Positions 8,186-15,406 of a stretch of 56,217 bases of DNA are shown here, piece by piece. A model generated the notes under the pieces. It was not told the DNA's origin. It was given only the letters and a program-made list of their open reading frames with translations, and ran no database searches. The position numbers and the translations under genes are program-made. The DNA lies in contig JALXCB010000099.1 of assembly GCA_026991225.1 (NCBI GenBank), forward strand, positions 1 to 56,217. The letters are read 5' to 3'. Position 1 is the stretch's first letter. Each line of letters opens with the position of its first letter. The DNA comes from Anaerolineae bacterium (lineage in GTDB: Bacteria > Chloroflexota > Anaerolineae > J102).

Positions 8186-9763
8186 ATGGATTTACTTCGC
8201 AGTTCGGTTCTGACGCTGATTGTGTTCCTGCCGTTGGTGGGAGCGGTTATCGTCGCGTTGATGCCGAAGGACAAAGAAGAACTGATCAAAAAGTTTTCCA
8301 TCTGGTGGAGCCTGATCCCCTTGCTGCTCTCCATCTGGCTGGCCATTGATTACGCCATGAATTATCTGGCCGGGAATCAGATGGCGTATCAGGTGAACGT
8401 CCCCTGGATTCCCTCCATTGGCGTCAGTTATCATATCGGCGCGGATGGGTTGAGCGTGCCCCTGATCTTCCTCACCGCGCTGCTGACGACGCTGGGGTTG
8501 TATTACTCCGCCAGGGTCATCCGCAAGCGGGTGAAGGAGTTTTTCGCCCTGTTCCTCTTCCTGGCCACGGGCATGTTCGGCGTTTTCGTGGCGCTGGACC
8601 TGATCCTGTTCTACGTGTTCTGGGAAATCGGCCTGGTGCCCATGTACTTCCTCATCGGCATTTGGGGCCAGCCCAAGGATCGCCCGCAATACGCGGCCAT
8701 CAAGTTCTTCCTCTACACCCTGGCGGGCTCCATTTTCATGCTGCTGGCCATGATCGGGGTGTATCTGAGCACGGGCACATTCGATATCCTGGCCGCGGCT
8801 GAGAAGGGCGTGTGGCTGAACAACGCCTTGTTCGCCATGCTCTCCTTCTGGGCGTTCTTCGTGGCCTTCGCCATCAAAGTGCCGAGCTTCCCCTTCCACA
8901 CCTGGTTGCCCGACGCCCACACCGCCGCCCCCACGGCCGGTTCCGTCATTCTGGCGGGCGTGCTGCTGAAGCTGGGCGCTTACGGTATCCTGCGCATCCT
9001 CCTCACCCTCTTCCCCGGGCCCTTCGCCCAATACGGCTGGATTGTGGCCCTGTTGGGCGTCATCGGCATCGTCTACGGCGCGTTCGTCTCCCTGGCCCAA
9101 ACCGACCTCAAGCGGCTGATTGCTTACTCCTCGGTGAGCCACATGGGGTATATCCTGTTGGGTATCGGCGCGGTGGCCGTGGCCCTGAACATGAAGGACG
9201 TGGAAGGCGCGAAGCAGAGTGCGGAAATGGCTTTCAACGGCGCTTCGCTGCAAATGTTCATGCACGGCATCATCACGGGCGCCTTGTTCTTCCTGGTGGG
9301 CGTCATCTATGAACGGGCGCACACCCGCGATTTGAAGGTCTTTGGCGGGCTCAGTGCCGTGGTGCCCATCTATTACGCCACCATGATGTTCGCTGGATTC
9401 GCCTCGCTGGGCCTGCCCGGCCTGGCGGGCTTCTGGGCCGAGTTCTTCACCTTCCGGGGCGCGTTCGGCATCGTGCCCGTGCTGGCGGTCATCGGTGTCG
9501 TCGGTATCGTGATTACGGCGGCCTACATTCTCTACCGCATCATCCAGAGCATCTTCCTGGGCGAATACGATCCCAAGCGCTGGACGCACTGGACCACCGT
9601 TTTCGGTGAACATGCGGACGGGCCCACCGACATGGCTTTGTTCGAGAAGGTGACCCTGTGGCCCCTGGTGGCGCTGATGATTCTCCTGGGTTTGTGGCCC
9701 ACGCCTCTGCTTGTTTACTTCAACACGGCTGCACAGCACATCCTCTCCAACCTTCATTTCTAA
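8186..9763 (+). CDS. nuoM: NADH-quinone oxidoreductase subunit M
   Basis: NuoM is the second antiporter-like proton pump of complex I. The 525-residue product is of normal length with about 14 helices. Visible signatures are FWEIGLVPMYFLIGIWG (with the conserved Glu of TMH5), AFAIKVPSFPFHTWLPDAHTAAPTAGSVILAGVLLKLGAYG (with the buried Lys) and YSSVSHMGYILLG. A strong GGAGGAG ribosome site lies 7 nt before the ATG. The next gene follows after 12 bp. Confidence 0.97.
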   Translation: MDLLRSSVLTLIVFLPLVGAVIVALMPKDKEELIKKFSIWWSLIPLLLSIWLAIDYAMNYLAGNQMAYQVNVPWIPSIGVSYHIGADGLSVPLIFLTALLTTLGLYYSARVIRKRVKEFFALFLFLATGMFGVFVALDLILFYVFWEIGLVPMYFLIGIWGQPKDRPQYAAIKFFLYTLAGSIFMLLAMIGVYLSTGTFDILAAAEKGVWLNNALFAMLSFWAFFVAFAIKVPSFPFHTWLPDAHTAAPTAGSVILAGVLLKLGAYGILRILLTLFPGPFAQYGWIVALLGVIGIVYGAFVSLAQTDLKRLIAYSSVSHMGYILLGIGAVAVALNMKDVEGAKQSAEMAFNGASLQMFMHGIITGALFFLVGVIYERAHTRDLKVFGGLSAVVPIYYATMMFAGFASLGLPGLAGFWAEFFTFRGAFGIVPVLAVIGVVGIVITAAYILYRIIQSIFLGEYDPKRWTHWTTVFGEHADGPTDMALFEKVTLWPLVALMILLGLWPTPLLVYFNTAAQHILSNLHF

Positions 9764-9775
9764 TCCACAGGAGGG

Positions 9776-11251
9776 ATGACTTTGAACGTTTCCGACATCA
9801 TTCGCCTTTTGTCGCCTGAACTGATCCTGCTGATTACCGGGTTTGTGGTCATCGGCGTGGATCTGGCGCGGCGCCGAGAGGATGAGGGGCGAACCGCGGC
9901 TGCGGTGGCGGTGGTGGGTTTGATCCTGGCCGCGCTGGCCGCCATCTTCCTCTACTTCAGTTCGCCCAATCAGATCGTCTTCTACACGATGGCCATCGAC
10001 CTCTATGGTTTGTTCTTCAAGGTGGCCGCTTTCATCGGCGTGGCGCTGGTCATCATCGCGTCGGTGAATTATATGGCCGGGCGCAGCAAGTTTCTTGGGG
10101 AGTTTTACGCCTTGCTGGTCTTTGCGGCGCTGGCCATCAGCGTGCTGGTGAGCGCCACGAACCTGATTCTGATTTATATCGGCATCGAGTTCCTCTCCAT
10201 CACCTCCTACATTCTGACTGGCTTCCTGCGCGGAAATGAGCGGTCGGAGGAGGCGGCCATCAAGTACTTCCTCTATGGCGCGTCCGCCGGGGCGATCCTG
10301 CTGTTCGGCATGTCGCTGCTGTTCGGGTTGACCGGCACGACGGATCTGGCGGCGGTGGGCAAAGCGCTGGAGGCCGGGGGCGATATGCACTGGCTGGGGC
10401 TGGTGGCCCTGGTGCTGGTGCTGGCGGGCCTGGGCTATAAGGCCAGCCTGGTTCCCTTCCATCAATGGGCCCCCGACACCTACGACGGCGCGCCCACGCC
10501 CATCTCCGCCTTCCTCTCCACCGCGTCCAAGGCCGCGGGCTTCGCCATCGTGGGTAGGGTCTTTCTGGTGGCCTTTTCCGATTTTCATCCCGAATGGACG
10601 CAAGTCCTGGCCGCCATCGCCGTCCTCACCATGTTCCTGGGCAATCTCACGGCGCTGAAGCAGAAGAGCGTCAAGCGCATGTTGGCGTACTCCTCCATCG
10701 GCCAGGCGGGGTATATCCTGCTGGGCCTGGTGGCGGTGAGCAATGATCCCACCTTCGGCGGCGTCAACGGCCTGATGATCTACCTCTTCGGTTATATTTT
10801 CACCAATGTGGGAGCGTTCCTGCTTCTGCTGCCCATCGAGAAGAAGAGCGGCGGTTCCACGGATATGGAGCAGTTCGATGGGCTGGCCACCCGAGCCCCG
10901 GGCCTGGCCCTGCTCATGTCCCTGTTCCTCATCTCCCTGGCGGGCATTCCGCCCACCGCGGGCTTCATCGGCAAGTTCTACGTCTTCGCCTCGGTCATCA
11001 ACCAGCGCATGATCGTGCTGGGCGCGCTGGCCGCGGTGAACACGGTCATCGCCGCGTTCTACTATTTGAACGTGATCCGCCACATGTATTTTGCGGAGAG
11101 CGCGGTGGAGGGCGGCGTCACCGTCGGCCGCGGGCTGATGACGGTGCTGGCTATCAACGCCATCATGGTGCTGGCCATCGGCATCTTCGCCCAATTCTTC
11201 ATGACCTGGGTGAATAGCTCGCTGGCGCTGGTCACGGCCAGCGGCTTCTAG
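9776..11251 (+). CDS. nuoN: NADH-quinone oxidoreductase subunit N
   Basis: NuoN is the antiporter-like subunit nearest to the quinone module. The 491-residue protein shows about 14 helices and family motifs EFLSITSYILTGFLRGNERSEEAAIKYFLYGA and YKASLVPFHQWAPDTYDGAPTPISAFLSTASKAAGF. The start needs care. The ribosome site AGGAGGG (9769-9775) touches the ATG at 9776, leaving no spacer, whereas a TTG two codons later (9782) has an ideal 6-nt spacer. Initiation at TTG 9782 is therefore likely and would remove two residues. It is the last gene of the operon and is followed by a clear terminator. Confidence 0.96.
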   Translation: MTLNVSDIIRLLSPELILLITGFVVIGVDLARRREDEGRTAAAVAVVGLILAALAAIFLYFSSPNQIVFYTMAIDLYGLFFKVAAFIGVALVIIASVNYMAGRSKFLGEFYALLVFAALAISVLVSATNLILIYIGIEFLSITSYILTGFLRGNERSEEAAIKYFLYGASAGAILLFGMSLLFGLTGTTDLAAVGKALEAGGDMHWLGLVALVLVLAGLGYKASLVPFHQWAPDTYDGAPTPISAFLSTASKAAGFAIVGRVFLVAFSDFHPEWTQVLAAIAVLTMFLGNLTALKQKSVKRMLAYSSIGQAGYILLGLVAVSNDPTFGGVNGLMIYLFGYIFTNVGAFLLLLPIEKKSGGSTDMEQFDGLATRAPGLALLMSLFLISLAGIPPTAGFIGKFYVFASVINQRMIVLGALAAVNTVIAAFYYLNVIRHMYFAESAVEGGVTVGRGLMTVLAINAIMVLAIGIFAQFFMTWVNSSLALVTASGF

Positions 11252-11317
11252 GCACCCAACGGCGGCTTCGTCCGCATTCTGTCGGCAAAGCCGACGCATT
11301 TCTGAAAACGGTTTTCA

Positions 11318-11352
11318 CGCCCGTCTCGCTCGTGCGGGGCGGGCGATTTTTG
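11318..11352 (+). terminator. Rho-independent terminator of the nuo operon
   Basis: An 11-bp stem (left arm 11319-11329 GCCCGTCTCGC, right arm 11334-11344, two G-U pairs, TCGT loop) is followed by GATTTTTG. It lies 67 bp after the nuoN stop, and nothing downstream suggests read-through into the NO reductase genes. Confidence 0.85.
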
Positions 11353-11363
11353 TTGGAAACAAG

Positions 11364-11515
11364 GTGACTGCTCAAGTCTCGCTGCCACTTTTTGCCACGA
11401 AGCCACGAAGGGAACGAAAGCACGAAGTTTTTACCTTTATTTTCCTTCGTGTCTTCGCAAAACTTCGAGCCTTCGTGGCTTTTGACGACCTGGAGTCGAG
11501 TACGCTATCGATTAC
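11364..11515. mobile_element. Degenerate copy of MITE family B (copy B1)
   Basis: The element has degraded end repeats (GTGACTGCTCAAG at the left, ATCGATTAC at the right) around the typical core GCCACGAAGCCACGAAG ... CTTCGAGCCTTCGTGGC. No perfect target duplication remains (flanks GAAACAAG and GGGAAAAG), so this is an older copy than B2 to B5. Confidence 0.7.
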
Positions 11516-11540
11516 GGGAAAAGTAGATAGGTCGGGTTTG

Positions 11541-11556
11541 TGTGACGCCGATCACG
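11541..11556. promoter_or_regulatory. Crp/Fnr-family operator of the NO reductase operon
   Basis: TGTGA-CGCCGA-TCACG is a near-perfect Crp/Fnr-type palindrome (half-sites 11541-11545 and 11552-11556). Its centre is 41.5 bp before the start site predicted from the -10 box at 11578-11583, which is the classic class II activator position. Members of this family that sense NO or nitrite (DNR/NnrR) usually control nor genes; which protein binds here is unknown. Confidence 0.7.
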
Positions 11557-11577
11557 GAAGGGAATTGGGGATTTGGT

Positions 11578-11612
11578 TACAATTTACGATGTCTTATCGA
11601 TGGCGATAAGAC
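11578..11612 (+). promoter_or_regulatory. norC promoter -10 box and 22-nt inverted repeat at the start site
   Basis: The -10 is TACAAT (11578-11583). Immediately at the predicted start of transcription is a perfect inverted repeat, GTCTTATCG (11591-11599), four bases, then CGATAAGAC (11604-11612). It could be a second operator or a 5'-end mRNA hairpin. The leader of about 70 nt ends in an AAAGGAGG ribosome site. Confidence 0.65.
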
Positions 11613-11660
11613 GCGGTTATCGTTTCCACCACATTCACACATCACGAAAGGAGGTCTTGC

Positions 11661-12326
11661 ATGGACTACGGCTGGATTGAAATCGCGGTGGCCGCGATCT
11701 TCGTGTCCGTGGTCATCACCCTGGTGTTGAGCCGGGGGGCCGGATGGTTGTCGTGGCGGTTCTGGCGCAACGCCATGGTCGTCAGCAGTACGGTGATGAT
11801 CCTGGTGCTGCTGTGGCTGAGCTTCGACACCGCGGCGCAAACCCGGCCCGGCGGCGAGCGTCTCGCTCCCTGGACAGTGATCAACCATGAGGTCGGGCTC
11901 AAGTGGAACCCGGAGAAGCGGTGGCAGGAGCCGGTGGTGGGAGAGGAGACGGGCTTTTTCGGCAGGGTGTATTCTCCCGAGGAGGCGTACGCGCTGATTG
12001 CCAAAGGCAAGCTGGTGGTGCAATCCCGAAACTGTATGGAATGCCACACGCTGTTGGGGAATGGCGCGTATTACGCGCCCGACCTGACCCGGGCCTGGTT
12101 GGATCCCTGGTGGGAGGAGCGCGTCATGCCTATCGTGGGCGCGCAGAGTCACGAGGAGGCCATGCGCACGTGGCTGATGAATCCGCCGAAATACCCACAG
12201 GGCAAGCGCCGGATGCCCAATCTGGGCCTGTCGGAGGAGGAAGCCACGGCGCTGGTGGCTTTCCTGAAGTGGATGTCGACCATCGACACCAACGGTTTCC
12301 CCGCGTACTTCGGCGAAATGCAATAA
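11661..12326 (+). CDS. norC: Nitric oxide reductase cytochrome c subunit (NorC-like) with an extra membrane helix
   Basis: NorC is the membrane-anchored c-type cytochrome that passes electrons to NorB for reduction of NO to N2O. The haem-binding motif is CMECH (residues 125-129), followed by TLLGNGAYYAPDLTRAW; the likely axial Met is in RRMPNLGLS (Met185), and the C-terminus (FLKWMSTIDTNGFP) is close to classical NorC. The 221-residue protein is longer than the usual 150 because it has two N-terminal helices (about 6-26 and 37-57) instead of one, plus about 50 extra residues before the haem domain. An AAAGGAGG ribosome site supports the ATG. It is the first gene of the operon and lies 15 bp before norB. 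Confidence 0.92.
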   Translation: MDYGWIEIAVAAIFVSVVITLVLSRGAGWLSWRFWRNAMVVSSTVMILVLLWLSFDTAAQTRPGGERLAPWTVINHEVGLKWNPEKRWQEPVVGEETGFFGRVYSPEEAYALIAKGKLVVQSRNCMECHTLLGNGAYYAPDLTRAWLDPWWEERVMPIVGAQSHEEAMRTWLMNPPKYPQGKRRMPNLGLSEEEATALVAFLKWMSTIDTNGFPAYFGEMQ

Positions 12327-12341
12327 TCGAGGAAGGTGACC

Positions 12342-13799
12342 ATGACTCAAGCAGTGCAATCTCATCCCAAGCTGTATGAATCGCAGAAGCTGGCGCGCTG
12401 GTATTTCGTCGTTGCTATCACGCTCTTTAGCGCGCAACTCATCTTCGGGCTCATTGCCGCTTATCAACAAATCGATCCCAATTTCCTCTTCCAACTGGCC
12501 CCCTTCATGACCAACCGCACCCTCCATGTGAACGCGATGGTGGTGTGGCTGCTGGTGGGCATGATGGGCGGCGTCTACTGGTTCCTGCCCAAGGAGACGG
12601 GCCGGGAGGTGGTCGGCATCACGCTGGCCAAGATCATCTGGTGGGTGATCGTGGCCGGCGTCACCGTGGTGGTGCTGGTCTATCTCTTCGTGCAGATCGG
12701 CCCGGCCAAATGGACCACCATCTGGTTCATCAATGAGGGTCGCGAGTATATCGAGGCTCCCCGTTGGGCGGATATCGCCATCGTGCTGTGGGTGGCTATC
12801 TTCCTGTTCAACGTCATCGCCACGGTGCTGAAGGCCCGGCGCATCACCGGCATCCTCATGGTGCTCATCTTCGATCTGGTGGCTTTGGGCGCGCTCTACA
12901 CCGCAGGGATGCATTTCACCGTGAATATCACCATGGATCAGTTCCTGTGGTGGTGGGTGATTCACCTGTGGGTGGAGGCCACCTGGGAGGTGCTGGTGGG
13001 CGTGCTCATGGCCTGGGCGCTCATGTATCTGTTGGGCACGTCCCGCCGCCTGCTGGAGACCTGGCTGTTCATCGAGGTGGCGTTGGTGTTCGGGACAGGC
13101 ATCATCGGCCTCGGCCATCATTACTTCTGGATCGGCACGCCCGAGTACTGGCTGGGCCTGGGCGGCTTCTTCAGCGCGCTGGAGCCGCTGCCCCTGGTGG
13201 CCATGGTGGTGCACGCGGTCTATGACGCGGGCGGCCATCGCCTGGGCGCGGTGAATCGCCCCGCCATGTTCTGGGTGATTGCCCAGGCGTTCGGCAATTT
13301 CATCGGCGCGGGCGTGTGGGGCTTCATGCAGACCCTGCCGCAGATCAACATGTTCAGCCACGGCACGCAACTGGCCGCGGCCCACGGGCATCTCGCCTTC
13401 TTCGGGGCCTACCTCTCCACCGTGATGGTGCTGGTGTACATCGCCGCCCAAAACCTGCGTCGTCCCGTGCGCATCCCCGTCAGCTCCAAACTTTGGGGCT
13501 GGGCCGCCGGGCTGTTGATCCTGGGCATCATCGGCATCGGCGGCGCATTCACCATCTCGGGGTTCACGCAGACGCTCATCGAACGGGCTGCGGGCGGCAG
13601 CACCTGGGCCGCTTTCATCCAGGCTTACACCCATCCCTGGTACGCCAATACCCTGTGGTGGCGGTTTTGGTTTGGGATGGTGATGCTGGTCGGGTTTGTG
13701 CTGCTGGCAGTCGATCTGTTGACCATCGGCAAACATGCCGAATTACCCAAAGCCGCGAGGCAGCCCGCGGTGGCGGCTGCAGGAGGCGGTCATGATTGA
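12342..13799 (+). CDS. norB: Nitric oxide reductase catalytic subunit (cNOR type)
   Basis: This is a haem-copper oxidase superfamily protein of 485 residues with about 12 helices. All cNOR ligands can be placed: His62 and His350 for low-spin haem b, His348 for haem b3, and His208, His259 and His260 plus Glu212 for the non-haem iron FeB. Glu216 and Glu281 of the proton and active-site region are also present (HLWVEATWE, GHHYFWIG, ALEPLP, AHGHLAFFGAY). The oxidase Tyr-His cross-link site is absent, as expected for NO reductases. There is no long N-terminal cytochrome-like extension, so it is not qNOR. I use ATG 12342, because GAGGAAGG lies 5 nt upstream; an in-frame GTG at 12336 overlaps that site. 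Confidence 0.95.
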   Translation: MTQAVQSHPKLYESQKLARWYFVVAITLFSAQLIFGLIAAYQQIDPNFLFQLAPFMTNRTLHVNAMVVWLLVGMMGGVYWFLPKETGREVVGITLAKIIWWVIVAGVTVVVLVYLFVQIGPAKWTTIWFINEGREYIEAPRWADIAIVLWVAIFLFNVIATVLKARRITGILMVLIFDLVALGALYTAGMHFTVNITMDQFLWWWVIHLWVEATWEVLVGVLMAWALMYLLGTSRRLLETWLFIEVALVFGTGIIGLGHHYFWIGTPEYWLGLGGFFSALEPLPLVAMVVHAVYDAGGHRLGAVNRPAMFWVIAQAFGNFIGAGVWGFMQTLPQINMFSHGTQLAAAHGHLAFFGAYLSTVMVLVYIAAQNLRRPVRIPVSSKLWGWAAGLLILGIIGIGGAFTISGFTQTLIERAAGGSTWAAFIQAYTHPWYANTLWWRFWFGMVMLVGFVLLAVDLLTIGKHAELPKAARQPAVAAAGGGHD

Positions 13800-14148
13800 T
13801 CAAAATGAACTCGTCCGGGCGGTAGGCACGATTATCGCCTTTGGTTTCTTGTTCGTGTTCCTGGCCGGGCTGTATGCGGGCTTCTACACCGCCAGCAAGA
13901 TGTTCGAAAGAGCCTGGCTGGCCTGGATCGGCTACGCCTGCGCCGCGGGCCAGTTCGCGGCAGCGATGATCATGATCTCGACGGGCTTTCTGGACCCCTT
14001 CTGGGTGAAGTTGATCGTCTTCGCGGCCCTGGCCTATCTGGTGATCCCCCCTCTCATGTGGCGGATCGTGCTGGCTTTCCATCGTTATCACGAGGAGGCG
14101 GATGAGTGCATTCCCGCGCCGTCCGCTCCCTTCGGCCCCCTGAGTTAG
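13792..14148 (+). CDS. Small three-helix membrane protein of the NO reductase operon
   Basis: The gene overlaps the end of norB by 8 bp and is preceded by AGGAGG, so it is translationally coupled to it. The 118-residue product has three predicted helices (about residues 7-38, 42-65 and 70-95) and a charged tail with HRYHEEADECIP. I do not recognise the family; it is not an obvious NorE (COX3-like) or NorF. Its position suggests an accessory or structural role for the reductase, but that is inference. An in-frame ATG at 13735 would lie within norB and lacks a ribosome site. Confidence 0.8.
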   Translation: MIDQNELVRAVGTIIAFGFLFVFLAGLYAGFYTASKMFERAWLAWIGYACAAGQFAAAMIMISTGFLDPFWVKLIVFAALAYLVIPPLMWRIVLAFHRYHEEADECIPAPSAPFGPLS

Positions 14149-14157
14149 GAGGAGACC

Positions 14158-14895
14158 ATGGCACAAATCGAACGCGTGGAAGTTTACGTGGACGGTTCAC
14201 CCGAACCGTTCCAGGTCATCACCCAAGCGCCCTTCAAGGTGAAGCTCAACCCCGCGGATTTCGAAGCGGGCGATCATAACATGCGGGTGGTGATCTACTA
14301 CGATAATGGCGAATACTACGACCAACCTTATCTTTTCACCATCCAGCACAACAACGAGATCGCGGTGGGGCATATCAATCAGTCCCCCATCCATAGCCCT
14401 GTGGCGGTGGATCTCATCGATCCCATGGAGCAGGAAGGCTTGCCCCCGCCCAAAGTGCTCACCCATGCCGTGATCCCCACTCTGCTGTTCCTGTTGATTT
14501 TGGTGGTCGCGGGCTGGTTCTCATTTTATGGCGACACTTCCGCCAGCGCCGAAGTGACGAATATCGAGCCCATTGCCAAACCCTCGCGGCCGGAAGCGCC
14601 CGCGGGCGGCGCGGTGGATGGCGCGGCCATCTTCGCCGAAAATTGCGCCTCCTGCCACGGGCCCAACGGCGAGGGCCAGGGGGATGTCTTCCCGGCGCTG
14701 GCGGGCAACGCCAACCTGGCGGACACGGACATGGTCATCGACACGGTGCTGCACGGGCGTCAGGGCACGGCCATGGTGCCCTGGGGCGAGCAAATGAATG
14801 ATGACCAGATCGCTGCGGTCATCAATTACGTGCTGTCGGCCTGGGGCAATGATTTCGGATCGGTGACGCCCGAGGAGGTGGCCGCGAAACGGTAG
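14158..14895 (+). CDS. Ig-like domain / transmembrane / cytochrome c fusion protein
   Basis: The 245-residue product has three parts. Residues 4-65 resemble a bacterial Ig-like beta-sandwich (VEVYVDGSPEPF, then GDHNMRVVIYYDNGEYY). Residues about 101-121 are a single transmembrane helix. Residues 150-235 are a class I cytochrome c with CASCH (163-167) and a probable axial Met206 in TAMVPWG. There is no signal peptide, so the haem domain must lie outside with the Ig-like domain in the cytoplasm, an unusual arrangement. The gene sits 9 bp after the small membrane protein with a GGAGGAG ribosome site. It may be an additional electron donor to NorB, or may link the reductase to another partner. 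Confidence 0.85.
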   Translation: MAQIERVEVYVDGSPEPFQVITQAPFKVKLNPADFEAGDHNMRVVIYYDNGEYYDQPYLFTIQHNNEIAVGHINQSPIHSPVAVDLIDPMEQEGLPPPKVLTHAVIPTLLFLLILVVAGWFSFYGDTSASAEVTNIEPIAKPSRPEAPAGGAVDGAAIFAENCASCHGPNGEGQGDVFPALAGNANLADTDMVIDTVLHGRQGTAMVPWGEQMNDDQIAAVINYVLSAWGNDFGSVTPEEVAAKR

Positions 14896-14911
14896 GTTTG
14901 TCACTTTACTG

Positions 14912-15144
14912 AGAGGCTGTTATGCACTTTGCTTTCCTCAAAGGTCAGGATCGCCGCATCGGACGTTGAAATTCGCCGCAGATAACGCGGATGAAGCAGA
15001 TTTCCGCGGATTTTTTCAAAAGGATGGCATCTTTTTCAGTAAAAATCCGTGTGGATCCGTCGCATCAGCCCCATCCGCGGCGAATTGAAACGCACGTCAT
15101 CCACAAAGTCGCATCAAATTGGCGACAAGTTCATAACAGACTCT
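14912..15144. mobile_element. Non-autonomous palindromic element after the NO reductase operon
   Basis: The ends match as inverted repeats: AGAGGCTGTTATG at 14912-14924 and CATAACAGACTCT at 15132-15144 (one mismatch), with similarity continuing about 6 bp inwards. Inside is a second inverted repeat, AATTCGCCGC (14970-14979) and GCGGCGAATT (15077-15086), around GCAGATTTCCGCGGATT-like words (family E). No transposase and no clear target duplication are seen. Confidence 0.6.
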
Positions 15145-15157
15145 AAAGTCATCACGA

Positions 15158-15189
15158 CGCCTCGGCTGGTTCACCGGCCGGGGCGTTTT
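15158..15189 (+). terminator. Rho-independent terminator after the NO reductase operon
   Basis: A 12-bp stem with two G-U pairs (15158-15169 and 15174-15185, loop TTCA) is followed by TTTTC. It is the first strong stop signal after the cytochrome gene. Confidence 0.75.
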
Positions 15190-15202
15190 CGTCCGTGCGG
15201 GC

Positions 15203-15356
15203 GTAACTGCTAACGTACTTGACTTAAGGCCGCCAAAAGCCACGAAGGCTCGAAGTTTTTCGAAGACACGAAGGAAAAATAAAGAAAAACACGTCGTGCC
15301 TTCGCTTTTCTTCGTGTCTTCGTGGCAAAAAGCGGTGGCGACACCTTAGGAGTTAC
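15203..15356 (-). mobile_element. MITE family B, copy B2, with perfect 8-bp target duplication
   Basis: This 154-bp element has end repeats GTAACTGCTAACGT and the partner ACCTTAGGAGTTAC, and the internal palindrome of the CTTCGTGTCTTCGTGGC type. It is bounded by the direct repeat GTGCGGGC (15195-15202 and 15357-15364). It has no coding capacity. Orientation is opposite to B3 to B5. Confidence 0.9.
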
Positions 15357-15370
15357 GTGCGGGCCGTGAT

Positions 15371-15406
15371 TTGCGCCTGCGGGCGGCTCGGGGGTAAGAT
15401 CGCAAC
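15371..15406 (+). promoter_or_regulatory. Predicted leaderless promoter of yvcK
   Basis: TTGCGC (15371-15376), an 18-bp spacer and TAAGAT (15395-15400) end only 6 nt before the ATG, so transcription should begin at or next to the start codon. No ribosome site is present. The -35 overlaps the flank of MITE B2 by only a few bases. Confidence 0.6.

Noticed and set aside
8192-11299. A 1035-codon open frame on the minus strand across nuoM and nuoN
   Set aside because: It is antisense to two clear complex I genes, is rich in Gln, Asp, Glu, Gly and His as expected for the shadow of GC-rich membrane-protein codons, and has no family motif.
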